A stretch of 5,506 nt of DNA from an uncultured Elusimicrobiales bacterium. Lineage in GTDB: Bacteria; Elusimicrobiota; Elusimicrobia; Elusimicrobiales; Elusimicrobiaceae. Location: positions 1 through 5,506 of the forward strand of contig CAKUDJ010000068.1 of NCBI GenBank assembly GCA_934644855.1, written 5' to 3'. Shown one piece after another: positions 1 to 5,292 of the stretch; position 1 is the stretch's first letter, and every line of letters begins with the position of its first letter. Below the pieces are notes generated by a model. The model searched no databases, was not told the origin of the DNA, and saw only the letters and a list, made by a program, of their open reading frames with translations. A program made the translations under genes and the position numbers.

Positions 1-1315
1 CCTTTTTCAGCAAGGTTTTGCGTTGGGGCATACGCTCTTTGTGGTCACTTTTCCGGCGCCTGAAATGCGTGGTTGGCGCGGGCGCGTCCGTAGATTTTCC
101 GCTATCCCAAGAAATCTGCTGGCTCGGGTAAATGCTCTGCTGCCCGGTCACCAAAAAGCTAATCACGCAGGCAATCGTGGCGTAGGGGGCAATTTCCGCG
201 CCGAAAAGCTCAATTGCCATAATACTGGCCGAAAGCGGCGTATTGGCCGTGCCCGCCAGCACCGCCACCAAGCCGAGGGCCGCCAAGGTGGCCGTATCCA
301 CCCCCAAAAAGTTAGCCAGCATACCGCCCGCTTGCGCCCCGATAAAGAAAATCGGCGTCACCACACCGCCCACCCCTCCGGCGGCAAACGTAATGGAGGT
401 AGTCACAATTTTATACAAAAACCCAAACGGGCTTTGCGGGGCGGCCCCGGCCAGCACGTTATCAATGCCCGCCATGCCTAACCCCAAATACAAGGGGGAA
501 CACACATACCCAATGGTAATTAGCAGTACGCCGCCCAACGCACAAGTGCAAAAAGTTCCCAGGCGCCGCGTTAAATAGCGGAATAAAACCCGGGTAAATT
601 TCATAATTTCAATAAACAAAATGGAAACCAACCCAAAAAACATCCCCGCGATAATTACTTTTAGGAAGAACTGCTCCGAAAACACCGGCGAAAACTGGAG
701 CGGATGATAAATATAGTTTACGCCTAAAAATTGGGTCACTTGGAAGGCGGTAATCCCGGCCACGAGCGCAGGGAACATCACCTCATAAAAAATATGCCCC
801 ACCCAAAGCACCTCTAACCCAAACAGCGCGCCCGATATCGGCACGCCGAACACCCCGGCAAACCCGGCGCTTACGCCGCAAATCATCATTTGGCGTTGGT
901 GGTGGGCGTCCATACGCATTAGGCGGGCCAGGAGCGAACTTACCCCGGCGCCCACATCCGCGCAGGGGGCCTCTTTACCGGCGGAGCCGCCCGTCACCAT
1001 GGTTAAAATGGATAAAAAGAACCCTTTGGTAATAGAAATGAGCGAAATAGGCCCATAGTTATTAATTTTATTTACAACCGCGTCGGTGGTATAGTCGCGG
1101 TCTTTGGGGAAGGTCTTGCGGGAAAGCAGCATACAGACGTATAAAAAAACCGGCATTCCCAAATAAAAAAACGGCACATGGTTGCGCGCCCCGATGGCGG
1201 CATCCAATGTTTTTAAGAAGACCGCATCCAACACGCCCACCACAACCCCTATCAGGGTGGCAAGCATAAACCATTTTACAATTTGTATCACACTGTTATT
1301 ACTGGTATTTAACAT
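1..1315 (-). CDS. ClC-family chloride channel/transporter (3' end beyond window)
   Basis: This is a minus-strand reading frame, open from the ATG at 1315 to the left edge (438 codons, no stop), so the C-terminus is missing. ATG 1315 is the first possible start, because an in-frame TAG lies about 30 bp upstream. The protein is a hydrophobic multi-span inner-membrane protein of the ClC anion channel or H+/Cl- antiporter family. Signatures in order are GGSAGKEAPCADVGAG (residues 109-124, with E115 at the gating-glutamate position), a helix with GVSAGFAGVFGVPISGALFG (147-166), GGVGGVVTPIFFIGAQAGG (313-331, matching the GxFxP selectivity region) and AGTANTPLSASIMAIEL (354-370). SIYPSQQ (394-400) follows, near the end of the membrane core. 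The canonical GSGIP motif is not visible, and the usual GKEGP reads GKEAP. After the core comes a basic tail rich in Arg and Lys (about 418-438); whether a CBS domain follows cannot be seen. No good Shine-Dalgarno precedes the start. The family call is firm; channel versus antiporter and ion preference are open. Confidence 0.93.
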   Translation of the reverse strand, partial: MLNTSNNSVIQIVKWFMLATLIGVVVGVLDAVFLKTLDAAIGARNHVPFFYLGMPVFLYVCMLLSRKTFPKDRDYTTDAVVNKINNYGPISLISITKGFFLSILTMVTGGSAGKEAPCADVGAGVSSLLARLMRMDAHHQRQMMICGVSAGFAGVFGVPISGALFGLEVLWVGHIFYEVMFPALVAGITAFQVTQFLGVNYIYHPLQFSPVFSEQFFLKVIIAGMFFGLVSILFIEIMKFTRVLFRYLTRRLGTFCTCALGGVLLITIGYVCSPLYLGLGMAGIDNVLAGAAPQSPFGFLYKIVTTSITFAAGGVGGVVTPIFFIGAQAGGMLANFLGVDTATLAALGLVAVLAGTANTPLSASIMAIELFGAEIAPYATIACVISFLVTGQQSIYPSQQISWDSGKSTDAPAPTTHFRRRKSDHKERMPQRKTLLKK

Positions 1316-1395
1316 ATTATAAATGGTACTAAATTGGGGCCCCGCCTACAAACGGTTAAAATTAGGTTAGAGCCCCTGCCGTTGGGAGCGTATTT

Positions 1396-1404
1396 TGCTA
1401 TAAT
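1396..1404 (+). promoter_or_regulatory. Extended -10 promoter for the MarC/thioredoxin/pilin operon
   Basis: The sequence TGCTATAAT is a perfect TATAAT (1399-1404) preceded by TG one base upstream, the extended -10 form of a housekeeping sigma promoter. No recognisable -35 hexamer sits 16-18 bp upstream, which is common for extended -10 promoters. The transcript would start near 1411 and give a leader of about 50 nt before the ATG at 1463. Being the only strong promoter seen before the packed genes that follow, it probably drives all four. Confidence 0.7.
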
Positions 1405-1429
1405 CTAATAGACGGCATCCACGCCGCCC

Positions 1430-1452
1430 GGGCCTTTTAGCGGCCCAAGGAG
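1430..1452 (+). promoter_or_regulatory. Leader stem-loop abutting a strong ribosome binding site
   Basis: GGGCC (1430-1434) can pair with GGCCC (1442-1446) around a 7-nt loop. The Shine-Dalgarno AAGGAG (1447-1452) begins at the next base and lies 10 nt before the ATG at 1463. A smaller CGGC/GCCG stem (1413-1416 with 1423-1426) sits just upstream. The ribosome site is clear and fixes the start of the MarC gene. A regulatory role for the hairpins is only a possibility, since the stems are short. Confidence 0.45.
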
Positions 1453-1462
1453 AATTTTTATT

Positions 1463-2056
1463 ATGGACTTTTTCATTTCTTCCGTCATCACCTTATCTTT
1501 GGTAATGGACGGATTCGGCAACATCCCGTTGTTTATTGCCGCGCTTAAAAAGGTGGCGCCGGAACGGCGCAAAACCGTGCTTCTGCGCGAACTGGGCATC
1601 GCCCTTGTAATTATGGTGGGCTTTTTGTTTTTGGGCAAATGGTTCTTGCGCGCGTTTGGCGTGCGGCCGTTTTCTTTAAGTGTAGCGGGCGGGATTATCC
1701 TGTTTATCATTTCCGTTAAGTTGGTGTTCGGCGGGGAAGACGAAGTAAAAACCGACCCCAAAGAAGACGAACCCTTTGTGGTGCCGTTGGCTATCCCGCT
1801 GGTGGCGGGCCCGGCGGCGCTTTCTATGGTGATGATTCTTTCCGCCCAGGCGCCCAATAAACTGGTGACGTTAGGCGTGGTGTTGGTGGCCTCGCTCATT
1901 AACTCGGTTATTTTGATGTTGTCCTTTCCTATCAGCACCCTGTTGGGCAAACGCGGCCTGGTGGCCATTGAGCGTTTAACGGGTATGATTCTTATTTTGA
2001 TGTCCGTAGATATGGTGTTGGGCGGCATTGCCGAATTTATGAAATTGGGAAATTAA
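1463..2056 (+). CDS. MarC-family integral membrane protein (YhgN-like)
   Basis: The product is 197 residues, the usual size for the MarC/UPF0056 family of inner-membrane proteins with about six membrane spans. The sequence shows the family motifs: DGFGNIPLF at residues 16-24, a hydrophobic segment with SVAGGIILFIISVKLVF (73-89), then a charged loop (about 91-103) leading into EPFVVPLAIPLVAGP (103-117). The last two spans follow, ending with ERLTGMILILMSVDMVLGGI. Order and wording resemble E. coli YhgN closely. Family members have no firmly established biochemical role; the early link of MarC to multiple antibiotic resistance was not upheld, and export of small molecules such as amino acids has been proposed for some. 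The start has AAGGAG at good spacing. It is the first gene of the rightward operon, and its stop is 4 bp before the next start, so translation of the two may be coupled. It gives no obvious functional link to the pilins. Confidence 0.93.
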   Translation: MDFFISSVITLSLVMDGFGNIPLFIAALKKVAPERRKTVLLRELGIALVIMVGFLFLGKWFLRAFGVRPFSLSVAGGIILFIISVKLVFGGEDEVKTDPKEDEPFVVPLAIPLVAGPAALSMVMILSAQAPNKLVTLGVVLVASLINSVILMLSFPISTLLGKRGLVAIERLTGMILILMSVDMVLGGIAEFMKLGN

Positions 2057-2060
2057 TGAA

Positions 2061-3221
2061 ATGAAAAAAATTTTGCGTGTTCTTTTAGGTGCAGTTCTTT
2101 TGTTGGGCGGTGCGGCCGCCGTGCAAGCGGAGGTAAAATTGGCGGAAGACAAACCCAACTTTGTGTTGTTTGTCAGCCCCTCTTGCGTGCATTGTAATAA
2201 GTTAAAGGCGGAGTACTGGCCGGGCCTCAAAAAGCAATATAAAGATAACGTAAACTTTATAGAATTAGACATCAGCAAAGACGGCAACAACATTATTTTT
2301 GCCGAAACGGCCAAAGCGTACGGCGTGCAGGAAATGGGCTACCCGGCGGCGGCTATCGGAAGCACTTTTTTAATGGGCTACCCCACGGAAATTAAAACGT
2401 ATGCGGACGCGGCTATTGAAAAAGCCATGCTGTTAAACGAAAAAACAAACCTGGTCCAAACGGACGCGCAAGACCCGCAAAAAGCGTTCAGCAAAATCAC
2501 GTTGTGGGCGATTATCGGCAGCGGATTGGTGGACGGCATTAACCCGTGCGCGTTTGCGGTAATTGTGTTTTTTGTATCTTTCTTAACCGTTTACAAATAT
2601 ACCCGCAAAGAGATTATTGTAGTAGGCACGGCGTATTGTGCGGCGGTGTTTGCGGCGTATGTGTTAATTGGGCTCGGGCTCTTCAAATTTTTATACGCCA
2701 TGAGCGGGTTTGCCTATGTTATAAAGGGGTTTTATATTTTAACGGCGGCGGTATGTTTGCTGTTTTTTGTACTGGCCTTGTACGACTTTTGGGTCTACAA
2801 AAAAACAGGCAAAGCGGAAAAAATGCTTTTGCAACTGCCCACCACCTTAAAAGTGCGTATCCATAAAATTATGGGCTTTTTCCTGCGGGAAAAGCACGAC
2901 AGTTCCATCCGCCTGACGTTGGCGGCCCTGGCGGTGGGGTTTGCGGTGTCTTTGGTGGAAGCCGTATGCACGGGGCAAGTGTATTTGCCCACAGTAGTTT
3001 TAATCATGCAGGACCCTGCCTTCCGCGTAAAAGCGTGGGCGTTTTTGCTCCTGTATAATTTAATGTTTATTTTGCCTTTAGTCTTAATTTTTGTATTATC
3101 AATATTAGGCTATGAATCCAAAGGGTTCAATGATTTCTTAAAGAAACATTTAGGCCTGATGAAACTGCTGTTGTGCTGTGTGTTTTTGGGCTTGTTTTTG
3201 TTGCTTTTGGGAAATATTTAA
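2061..3221 (+). CDS. Periplasmic thioredoxin domain fused to a CcdA/DsbD-like membrane domain
   Basis: The 386-residue product is predicted to act in thiol/disulfide exchange across the inner membrane. Residues 1-23 form a signal peptide (MKK, hydrophobic core, VQA cleavage site), so the next domain should face the periplasm. Residues about 30-130 look like a thioredoxin fold: FVLFVSPSCVHCNKLK with active-site C42-V-H-C45, an acidic strand (NFIELDIS, 65-72) and a candidate cis-Pro in EMGYP (P95). Residues about 147-384 are a polytopic membrane domain of the CcdA/DsbD-beta type, with one cysteine in DGINPCAF (C163) and its likely partner in EAVCTGQVYLP (C303), the pair that relays electrons in that family. 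The order (thioredoxin first) differs from DsbD, where the thioredoxin domain is C-terminal. The start has only a weak GGGA-type site and probably relies on coupling to the MarC gene 4 bp upstream. The pilin gene follows after 16 bp. The domain calls are solid; whether it reduces or helps isomerise disulfides, and of which proteins, is inference. Confidence 0.85.
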   Translation: MKKILRVLLGAVLLLGGAAAVQAEVKLAEDKPNFVLFVSPSCVHCNKLKAEYWPGLKKQYKDNVNFIELDISKDGNNIIFAETAKAYGVQEMGYPAAAIGSTFLMGYPTEIKTYADAAIEKAMLLNEKTNLVQTDAQDPQKAFSKITLWAIIGSGLVDGINPCAFAVIVFFVSFLTVYKYTRKEIIVVGTAYCAAVFAAYVLIGLGLFKFLYAMSGFAYVIKGFYILTAAVCLLFFVLALYDFWVYKKTGKAEKMLLQLPTTLKVRIHKIMGFFLREKHDSSIRLTLAALAVGFAVSLVEAVCTGQVYLPTVVLIMQDPAFRVKAWAFLLLYNLMFILPLVLIFVLSILGYESKGFNDFLKKHLGLMKLLLCCVFLGLFLLLLGNI

Positions 3222-3237
3222 TCAAGTCAGGTGAATT

Positions 3238-3795
3238 ATGAAACACAAAAAAGGGTTTACCCTGATGGAACTGATTTTTGTGGTGCTTATTGTGGCGGTG
3301 TTATCCACTATTGCCGTGCGGACGTATGTAAAAGTGCAGGAGCGGGCCAAAATGTCGGACGCCGCCAATATGATGGCCCAGGGCGCGGCGGCGCAGGAGC
3401 GGTATTTCCTCAAGCGCAACGCCTACACCAACAAATGGAGTTATTTGGATATAGGGGTAGAAAATAAAGGCGGTTTGTTTAAGAACGAGGACTTGAGCGA
3501 AGTTTACTACACCAAAGGCACCGGGCCGGAAAACCCCGGTGACGGTTTTGCGGTAGATTTTGAGTTTGATTATTACCGCCGCGGCTTTGTGGTGGCCCAA
3601 CGGGTAGGGTCTGATAAATACACCTATAAGTTGGTGCGTCCGTTCGGGCGGGGGCAGTTGTATTGCATTCCCGTATACGAAAGCGAAGCCGACGTAAACT
3701 TTTGTATGGATTATGCCGGCGTGGACGCCATGGCGGACTTGCCGCCAAACCCCATGGTGCCCATTCCGCAACAAATCCGGTTGGATACCAAATAA
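3238..3795 (+). CDS. Type IV pilin-like protein 1 (prepilin)
   Basis: This 185-residue protein has a class III (prepilin) leader: MKHKKG followed by FTLMEL. Cleavage by prepilin peptidase is expected after G6, giving F at +1 and the conserved Glu at +5 (E11). The hydrophobic helix spans about residues 7-29, and YVKVQERAKMSDAANMMAQGAAAQERYFLKRNAYT continues the amphipathic alpha-1 and the start of the globular head. In this family it would be stored in the inner membrane and assembled into a pilus or pseudopilus. Only two cysteines are present (C143 and C156), likely one disulfide in the C-terminal loop. The start is supported by the leader and by AGGTGA at 3229-3234. It lies 16 bp after the thioredoxin/CcdA gene, in the same operon, and is followed by a strong stem-loop. 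Pilin of a type IVa system versus pseudopilin of a type II secretion system cannot be told from sequence alone. I infer a minor rather than major subunit, because its expression signals are weaker than those of the gene at 4616. Confidence 0.88.
   Translation: MKHKKGFTLMELIFVVLIVAVLSTIAVRTYVKVQERAKMSDAANMMAQGAAAQERYFLKRNAYTNKWSYLDIGVENKGGLFKNEDLSEVYYTKGTGPENPGDGFAVDFEFDYYRRGFVVAQRVGSDKYTYKLVRPFGRGQLYCIPVYESEADVNFCMDYAGVDAMADLPPNPMVPIPQQIRLDTK
3282..3302 (+). repeat. Direct repeat copy 1 (pilin helix segment)
   Basis: This 21-base segment in the N-terminal helix of the first pilin gene matches 3885-3905 in the second at 20 of 21 positions (G3292 versus T3895). It encodes VLIVAVL here and VLILAVF in the other copy. 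The match is much closer than the proteins as a whole, which fits tandem duplication of a pilin gene. Confidence 0.6.
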
Positions 3796-3800
3796 TTTGT

Positions 3801-3834
3801 CAGGCCTGCCGTGTGTTGCGGCGGGCCTGTGTTT
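3801..3834 (+). terminator. Strong intercistronic stem-loop between pilins 1 and 2 (possible attenuator)
   Basis: CAGGCCTGCCG (3801-3811) pairs with CGGCGGGCCTG (3819-3829) as an 11-bp stem with a single U-G wobble around the 7-nt loop TGTGTTG. It begins 5 bases after the stop of pilin 1. The following bases are TGTTTTA, a short and interrupted T-run, so it could be a leaky intrinsic terminator or a stem that protects or marks an mRNA processing point. The Shine-Dalgarno of pilin 2 (3836-3840) starts only 7 bases after the stem, so the structure could also limit ribosome access. The stem is plain in the sequence; its function is inferred. Confidence 0.6.
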
Positions 3835-3846
3835 TAGGAGCCGTGC

Positions 3847-4461
3847 ATGAAAAAAGGTTTTGCCGTAAAAGAAATGTTGCTTTTGGTGCTTATTTTGGCG
3901 GTGTTTGCGGCATTTGCTTTCCCGCGGTATTTTTGGGAGAGCGAAAAAAAACGCGCCGCGGATATAGATACCCTCCTGGCGGATGTGCAGTTGGCGCAGG
4001 AAGCTTTTGCCCGGACGAACGGACATTTTGCGGCGCAGTGGGGGGAGTTGGCCCCGTTGTTAAGCGTGCCGCAAACGCTGGGGGTTTTATACCGCCCGGT
4101 GCAGGGCACCCCGGCGGAAATGTATTTTACTTTTACGGGCCCGCACGGCAAGCCGGAGCCGGGCGGCTACATTGTGCGGTTGAACCCGTCGGCCGGGCCG
4201 GAGGATTCCTCGTTTGTGGCGGCGCGGCGGGTAGGCGGGCGGTTTGGCTATACCCTGCGCCGGGCGTTGCCTTATGGCCCCACCCGTTGTGAGGCCCAGG
4301 CCCCGCGCAGCGCGCGTTTTTGTGCACGGCTGATGCCGTATTTGCAGGCGGAATCTTTTGTGCCGCAAGCCCCGGCTAACGGGTTGGTTCCTCCGCAGCC
4401 GGGTACGCAACAAGCCCCGGGCGCTCCCATACGTGCCGCCGGAGAAGCCCCGGCATTATAA
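3847..4461 (+). CDS. Divergent type IV pilin-like protein 2 with a Pro-rich tail
   Basis: The product has 204 residues and a short prepilin leader, MKKG followed by FAVKEM. The Gly before the cut (G4), Phe at +1 and Glu at +5 (E9) are kept, but the usual TLIEL wording is lost. The hydrophobic helix runs to about residue 25. RYFWESEKKRAADIDTLLAD with the following QLAQEAFARTNGHFA aligns in position with the same regions of the neighbouring pilins. The head has two cysteines, C148 and C159, with the same spacing as the first pair in the pilin at 4616. Residues about 172-204 form a low-complexity tail rich in Pro, Ala and Gln that the other two pilins lack. The start has AGGAG at 3836-3840, 6 bases before the ATG. 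The gene looks richer in G and C than its neighbours, with many GCC, CCG and GGG codons. It is likely a minor pilin or pseudopilin, co-transcribed with the first at a level set by the intervening stem-loop. Family membership is well supported; the role is unknown. Confidence 0.82.
   Translation: MKKGFAVKEMLLLVLILAVFAAFAFPRYFWESEKKRAADIDTLLADVQLAQEAFARTNGHFAAQWGELAPLLSVPQTLGVLYRPVQGTPAEMYFTFTGPHGKPEPGGYIVRLNPSAGPEDSSFVAARRVGGRFGYTLRRALPYGPTRCEAQAPRSARFCARLMPYLQAESFVPQAPANGLVPPQPGTQQAPGAPIRAAGEAPAL
3885..3905 (+). repeat. Direct repeat copy 2 (pilin helix segment)
   Basis: Second copy of the 21-base segment at 3282-3302, with one mismatch, in the same position of the hydrophobic helix of the second pilin gene. 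Confidence 0.6.
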
Positions 4462-4518
4462 ACCGTTTTTGCAGTACATAGTTGTTTACTAAGGGTAGTT
4501 AGATGAAGCACAAAAAAT

Positions 4519-4550
4519 AGGCCCTAAAAGGGCTTGACAAGGCTTTTTTT
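4519..4550 (+). terminator. Candidate terminator after pilin 2, overlapping the next -35 element
   Basis: AGGCCC (4519-4524) can pair with GGGCTT (4530-4535) around the loop TAAAA, with one G-U wobble. A run of seven T follows at 4544-4550, but 8 bases beyond the stem. An alternative pairing of AGGCC (4519-4523) with the second GGCTT (4541-4545) would put the stem right at the T-run, with a larger loop. Read leftward, the stem is followed by CTATTTTTT, so it could also act on the other strand. It is the only terminator-like element between pilin 2 and pilin 3, and is weaker than the one at 5158-5182. Confidence 0.4.
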
Positions 4551-4562
4551 GACTGCTAAACT
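4534..4562 (+). promoter_or_regulatory. Near-consensus promoter for pilin 3
   Basis: TTGACA (4534-4539) is a perfect -35 hexamer. After exactly 17 bp comes TAAACT (4557-4562), which matches 4 of 6 -10 positions and carries an upstream TG (4554-4555), the extended form. The spacer contains a run of seven T. The predicted start is near 4569, giving a leader of about 47 nt. A promoter this strong directly upstream of the canonical pilin supports a separately and highly expressed subunit. Confidence 0.75.
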
Positions 4563-4568
4563 AATAAG

Positions 4569-4585
4569 GTAGCCGCTATGGCTGC
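4569..4585 (+). promoter_or_regulatory. 5'-terminal stem-loop of the pilin 3 message
   Basis: GTAGCC (4569-4574) pairs with GGCTGC (4580-4585), 6 bp with one U-G wobble, around the loop GCTAT. It falls at the predicted transcript start. Stem-loops at the very 5' end are known to protect abundant bacterial messages from decay, as in ompA, so a stabilising role is plausible. The AT-rich stretch after it keeps the ribosome site open. Confidence 0.4.
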
Positions 4586-4605
4586 AAAATTATATATAAA
4601 ACTGT

Positions 4606-4611
4606 AGGAGG
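4606..4611 (+). promoter_or_regulatory. Consensus Shine-Dalgarno of pilin 3
   Basis: AGGAGG lies 4 bases (TTTT) before the ATG at 4616, inside an unstructured A/T-rich leader. It is the strongest ribosome binding site in the window, although slightly close to the start. A nine-codon reading frame beginning at 4578 ends with a TAG (4605-4607) that overlaps it. Confidence 0.75.
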
Positions 4612-4615
4612 TTTT

Positions 4616-5131
4616 ATGAACAATAAGAAAGGTTTTACCTTGATTGAACTGCTCGTGGTGGTTTTAATCATTGGTATTTTGGCCGCTATGGCCATGCCGC
4701 AGTACTTCAAAGCGGTGGAACGCTCCCGCATGACGGAAGCCGACACCTTGCTCGGCAGCATTGCCCAAGCCCAACGCCGCAAATTCTTGCAAGTCAACAA
4801 ATTTGTGACGAACTACAAAGCCTTGGACGTTTCTCCGAAAGGGGCCACCGGTTCTGCTTATCAGACCAAAGCCAACGGCTTTAACGTAGTGTTGGCCGGC
4901 ACGGGCTTCACCGATGGTCAAGCTACGGCTACCCGCACCGCTGCTGCTGGTTCTACCTTGCAATACCAGTACAGCTTGTCCCGCCACTATCAGAGCGACA
5001 ACGTCACCTGCAGCGGCACCAACGATGCCGGACAGGAATTGTGCGCGGACTTCTGCGGTATTGATACCCCGGCGGCTTCTTGCTGCAATAGCGGTGTGAC
5101 CGGCGATTGCCCGACCCCTGTCAACAACTAA
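4616..5131 (+). CDS. Type IV pilin, six-cysteine, likely major-type subunit
   Basis: This 171-residue protein has the most canonical prepilin start in the window: MNNKKG, then FTLIELLVVVLIIGILAAM, with cleavage expected after G6 and Glu at +5 (E11). AMPQYFKAVERSRMTEADTLL continues the alpha-1 helix, with Pro28 at the usual kink. The head (about 60-171) is rich in Thr, Ala, Gly and Ser. The C-terminal part holds six cysteines: C132, C143, C147, C156, C157 and C165, with C143 and C147 set in LCADFCG. This is enough for three disulfides, whereas the other two pilins have one pair each. The unit has its own near-consensus promoter, a 5' stem-loop, a consensus AGGAGG and a strong terminator. Its codons also look more uniform (many GCC, ACC, TTG and AAC), all as expected for an abundant structural protein. 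The alternative is a major pseudopilin of a type II system. The assembly genes are not in this window. Confidence 0.92.
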   Translation: MNNKKGFTLIELLVVVLIIGILAAMAMPQYFKAVERSRMTEADTLLGSIAQAQRRKFLQVNKFVTNYKALDVSPKGATGSAYQTKANGFNVVLAGTGFTDGQATATRTAAAGSTLQYQYSLSRHYQSDNVTCSGTNDAGQELCADFCGIDTPAASCCNSGVTGDCPTPVNN

Positions 5132-5157
5132 TTGATAGGACACCTAGTAAGTTTTAC

Positions 5158-5182
5158 ACCCCGCCTTCGGGCGGGGTTTTTT
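5158..5182 (+). terminator. Intrinsic terminator of the pilin 3 gene
   Basis: ACCCCGCC (5158-5165) and GGCGGGGT (5170-5177) form an 8-bp stem, perfectly paired and GC-rich, closed by a TTCG tetraloop (5166-5169). Six T (5177-5182) follow the stem. It starts 27 bases after the pilin stop codon. Read on the other strand it lacks a T-run after the stem, so it serves the rightward gene. Confidence 0.95.
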
Positions 5183-5292
5183 ATGGTCTGATGGGGGCCC
5201 CGTACAGGTGCGGGCGTGAAAATTTGTAGGGTGGAGTTTGGGTTGCGGCGTCGGCAGTTTTGTGTTGGGGCGAGCGGTTTTTGTGTTGTGGC

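Noticed and set aside
23..578. Plus-strand open frames of 152 and 111 residues
   Set aside because: They lie antisense to the ClC coding frame, are Arg/His- or Pro-rich without any recognisable motif, and lack ribosome sites. The minus-strand ClC frame explains the region fully.
1316..1321. TATAAT on the minus strand just before the ClC start
   Set aside because: A transcript from this hexamer would begin inside the coding region after the ATG, and no -35 is placed correctly. I could not identify a convincing ClC promoter.
1405..2028. Minus-strand frame of 207 residues
   Set aside because: Antisense to the MarC-family gene, whose motifs, ribosome site and promoter are clear; the minus frame has Ser/Thr/Asn/Pro-rich noise composition.
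3301..4026. Minus-strand frame of 241 residues across two pilin genes
   Set aside because: It spans two real genes and the stem-loop between them, is His/Arg-rich, and shows no domain or start signal. It is a by-product of the codon bias on the other strand.
4462..4518. Possible extra gene or RNA between pilins 2 and 3
   Set aside because: The stretch is short and holds no open frame beyond the five-codon MKHKK and no strong structure.
5183..5292. Gap between the pilin 3 terminator and the convergent gene
   Set aside because: I looked for a terminator for the minus-strand gene and for repeats and found no convincing hairpin with a T-run.
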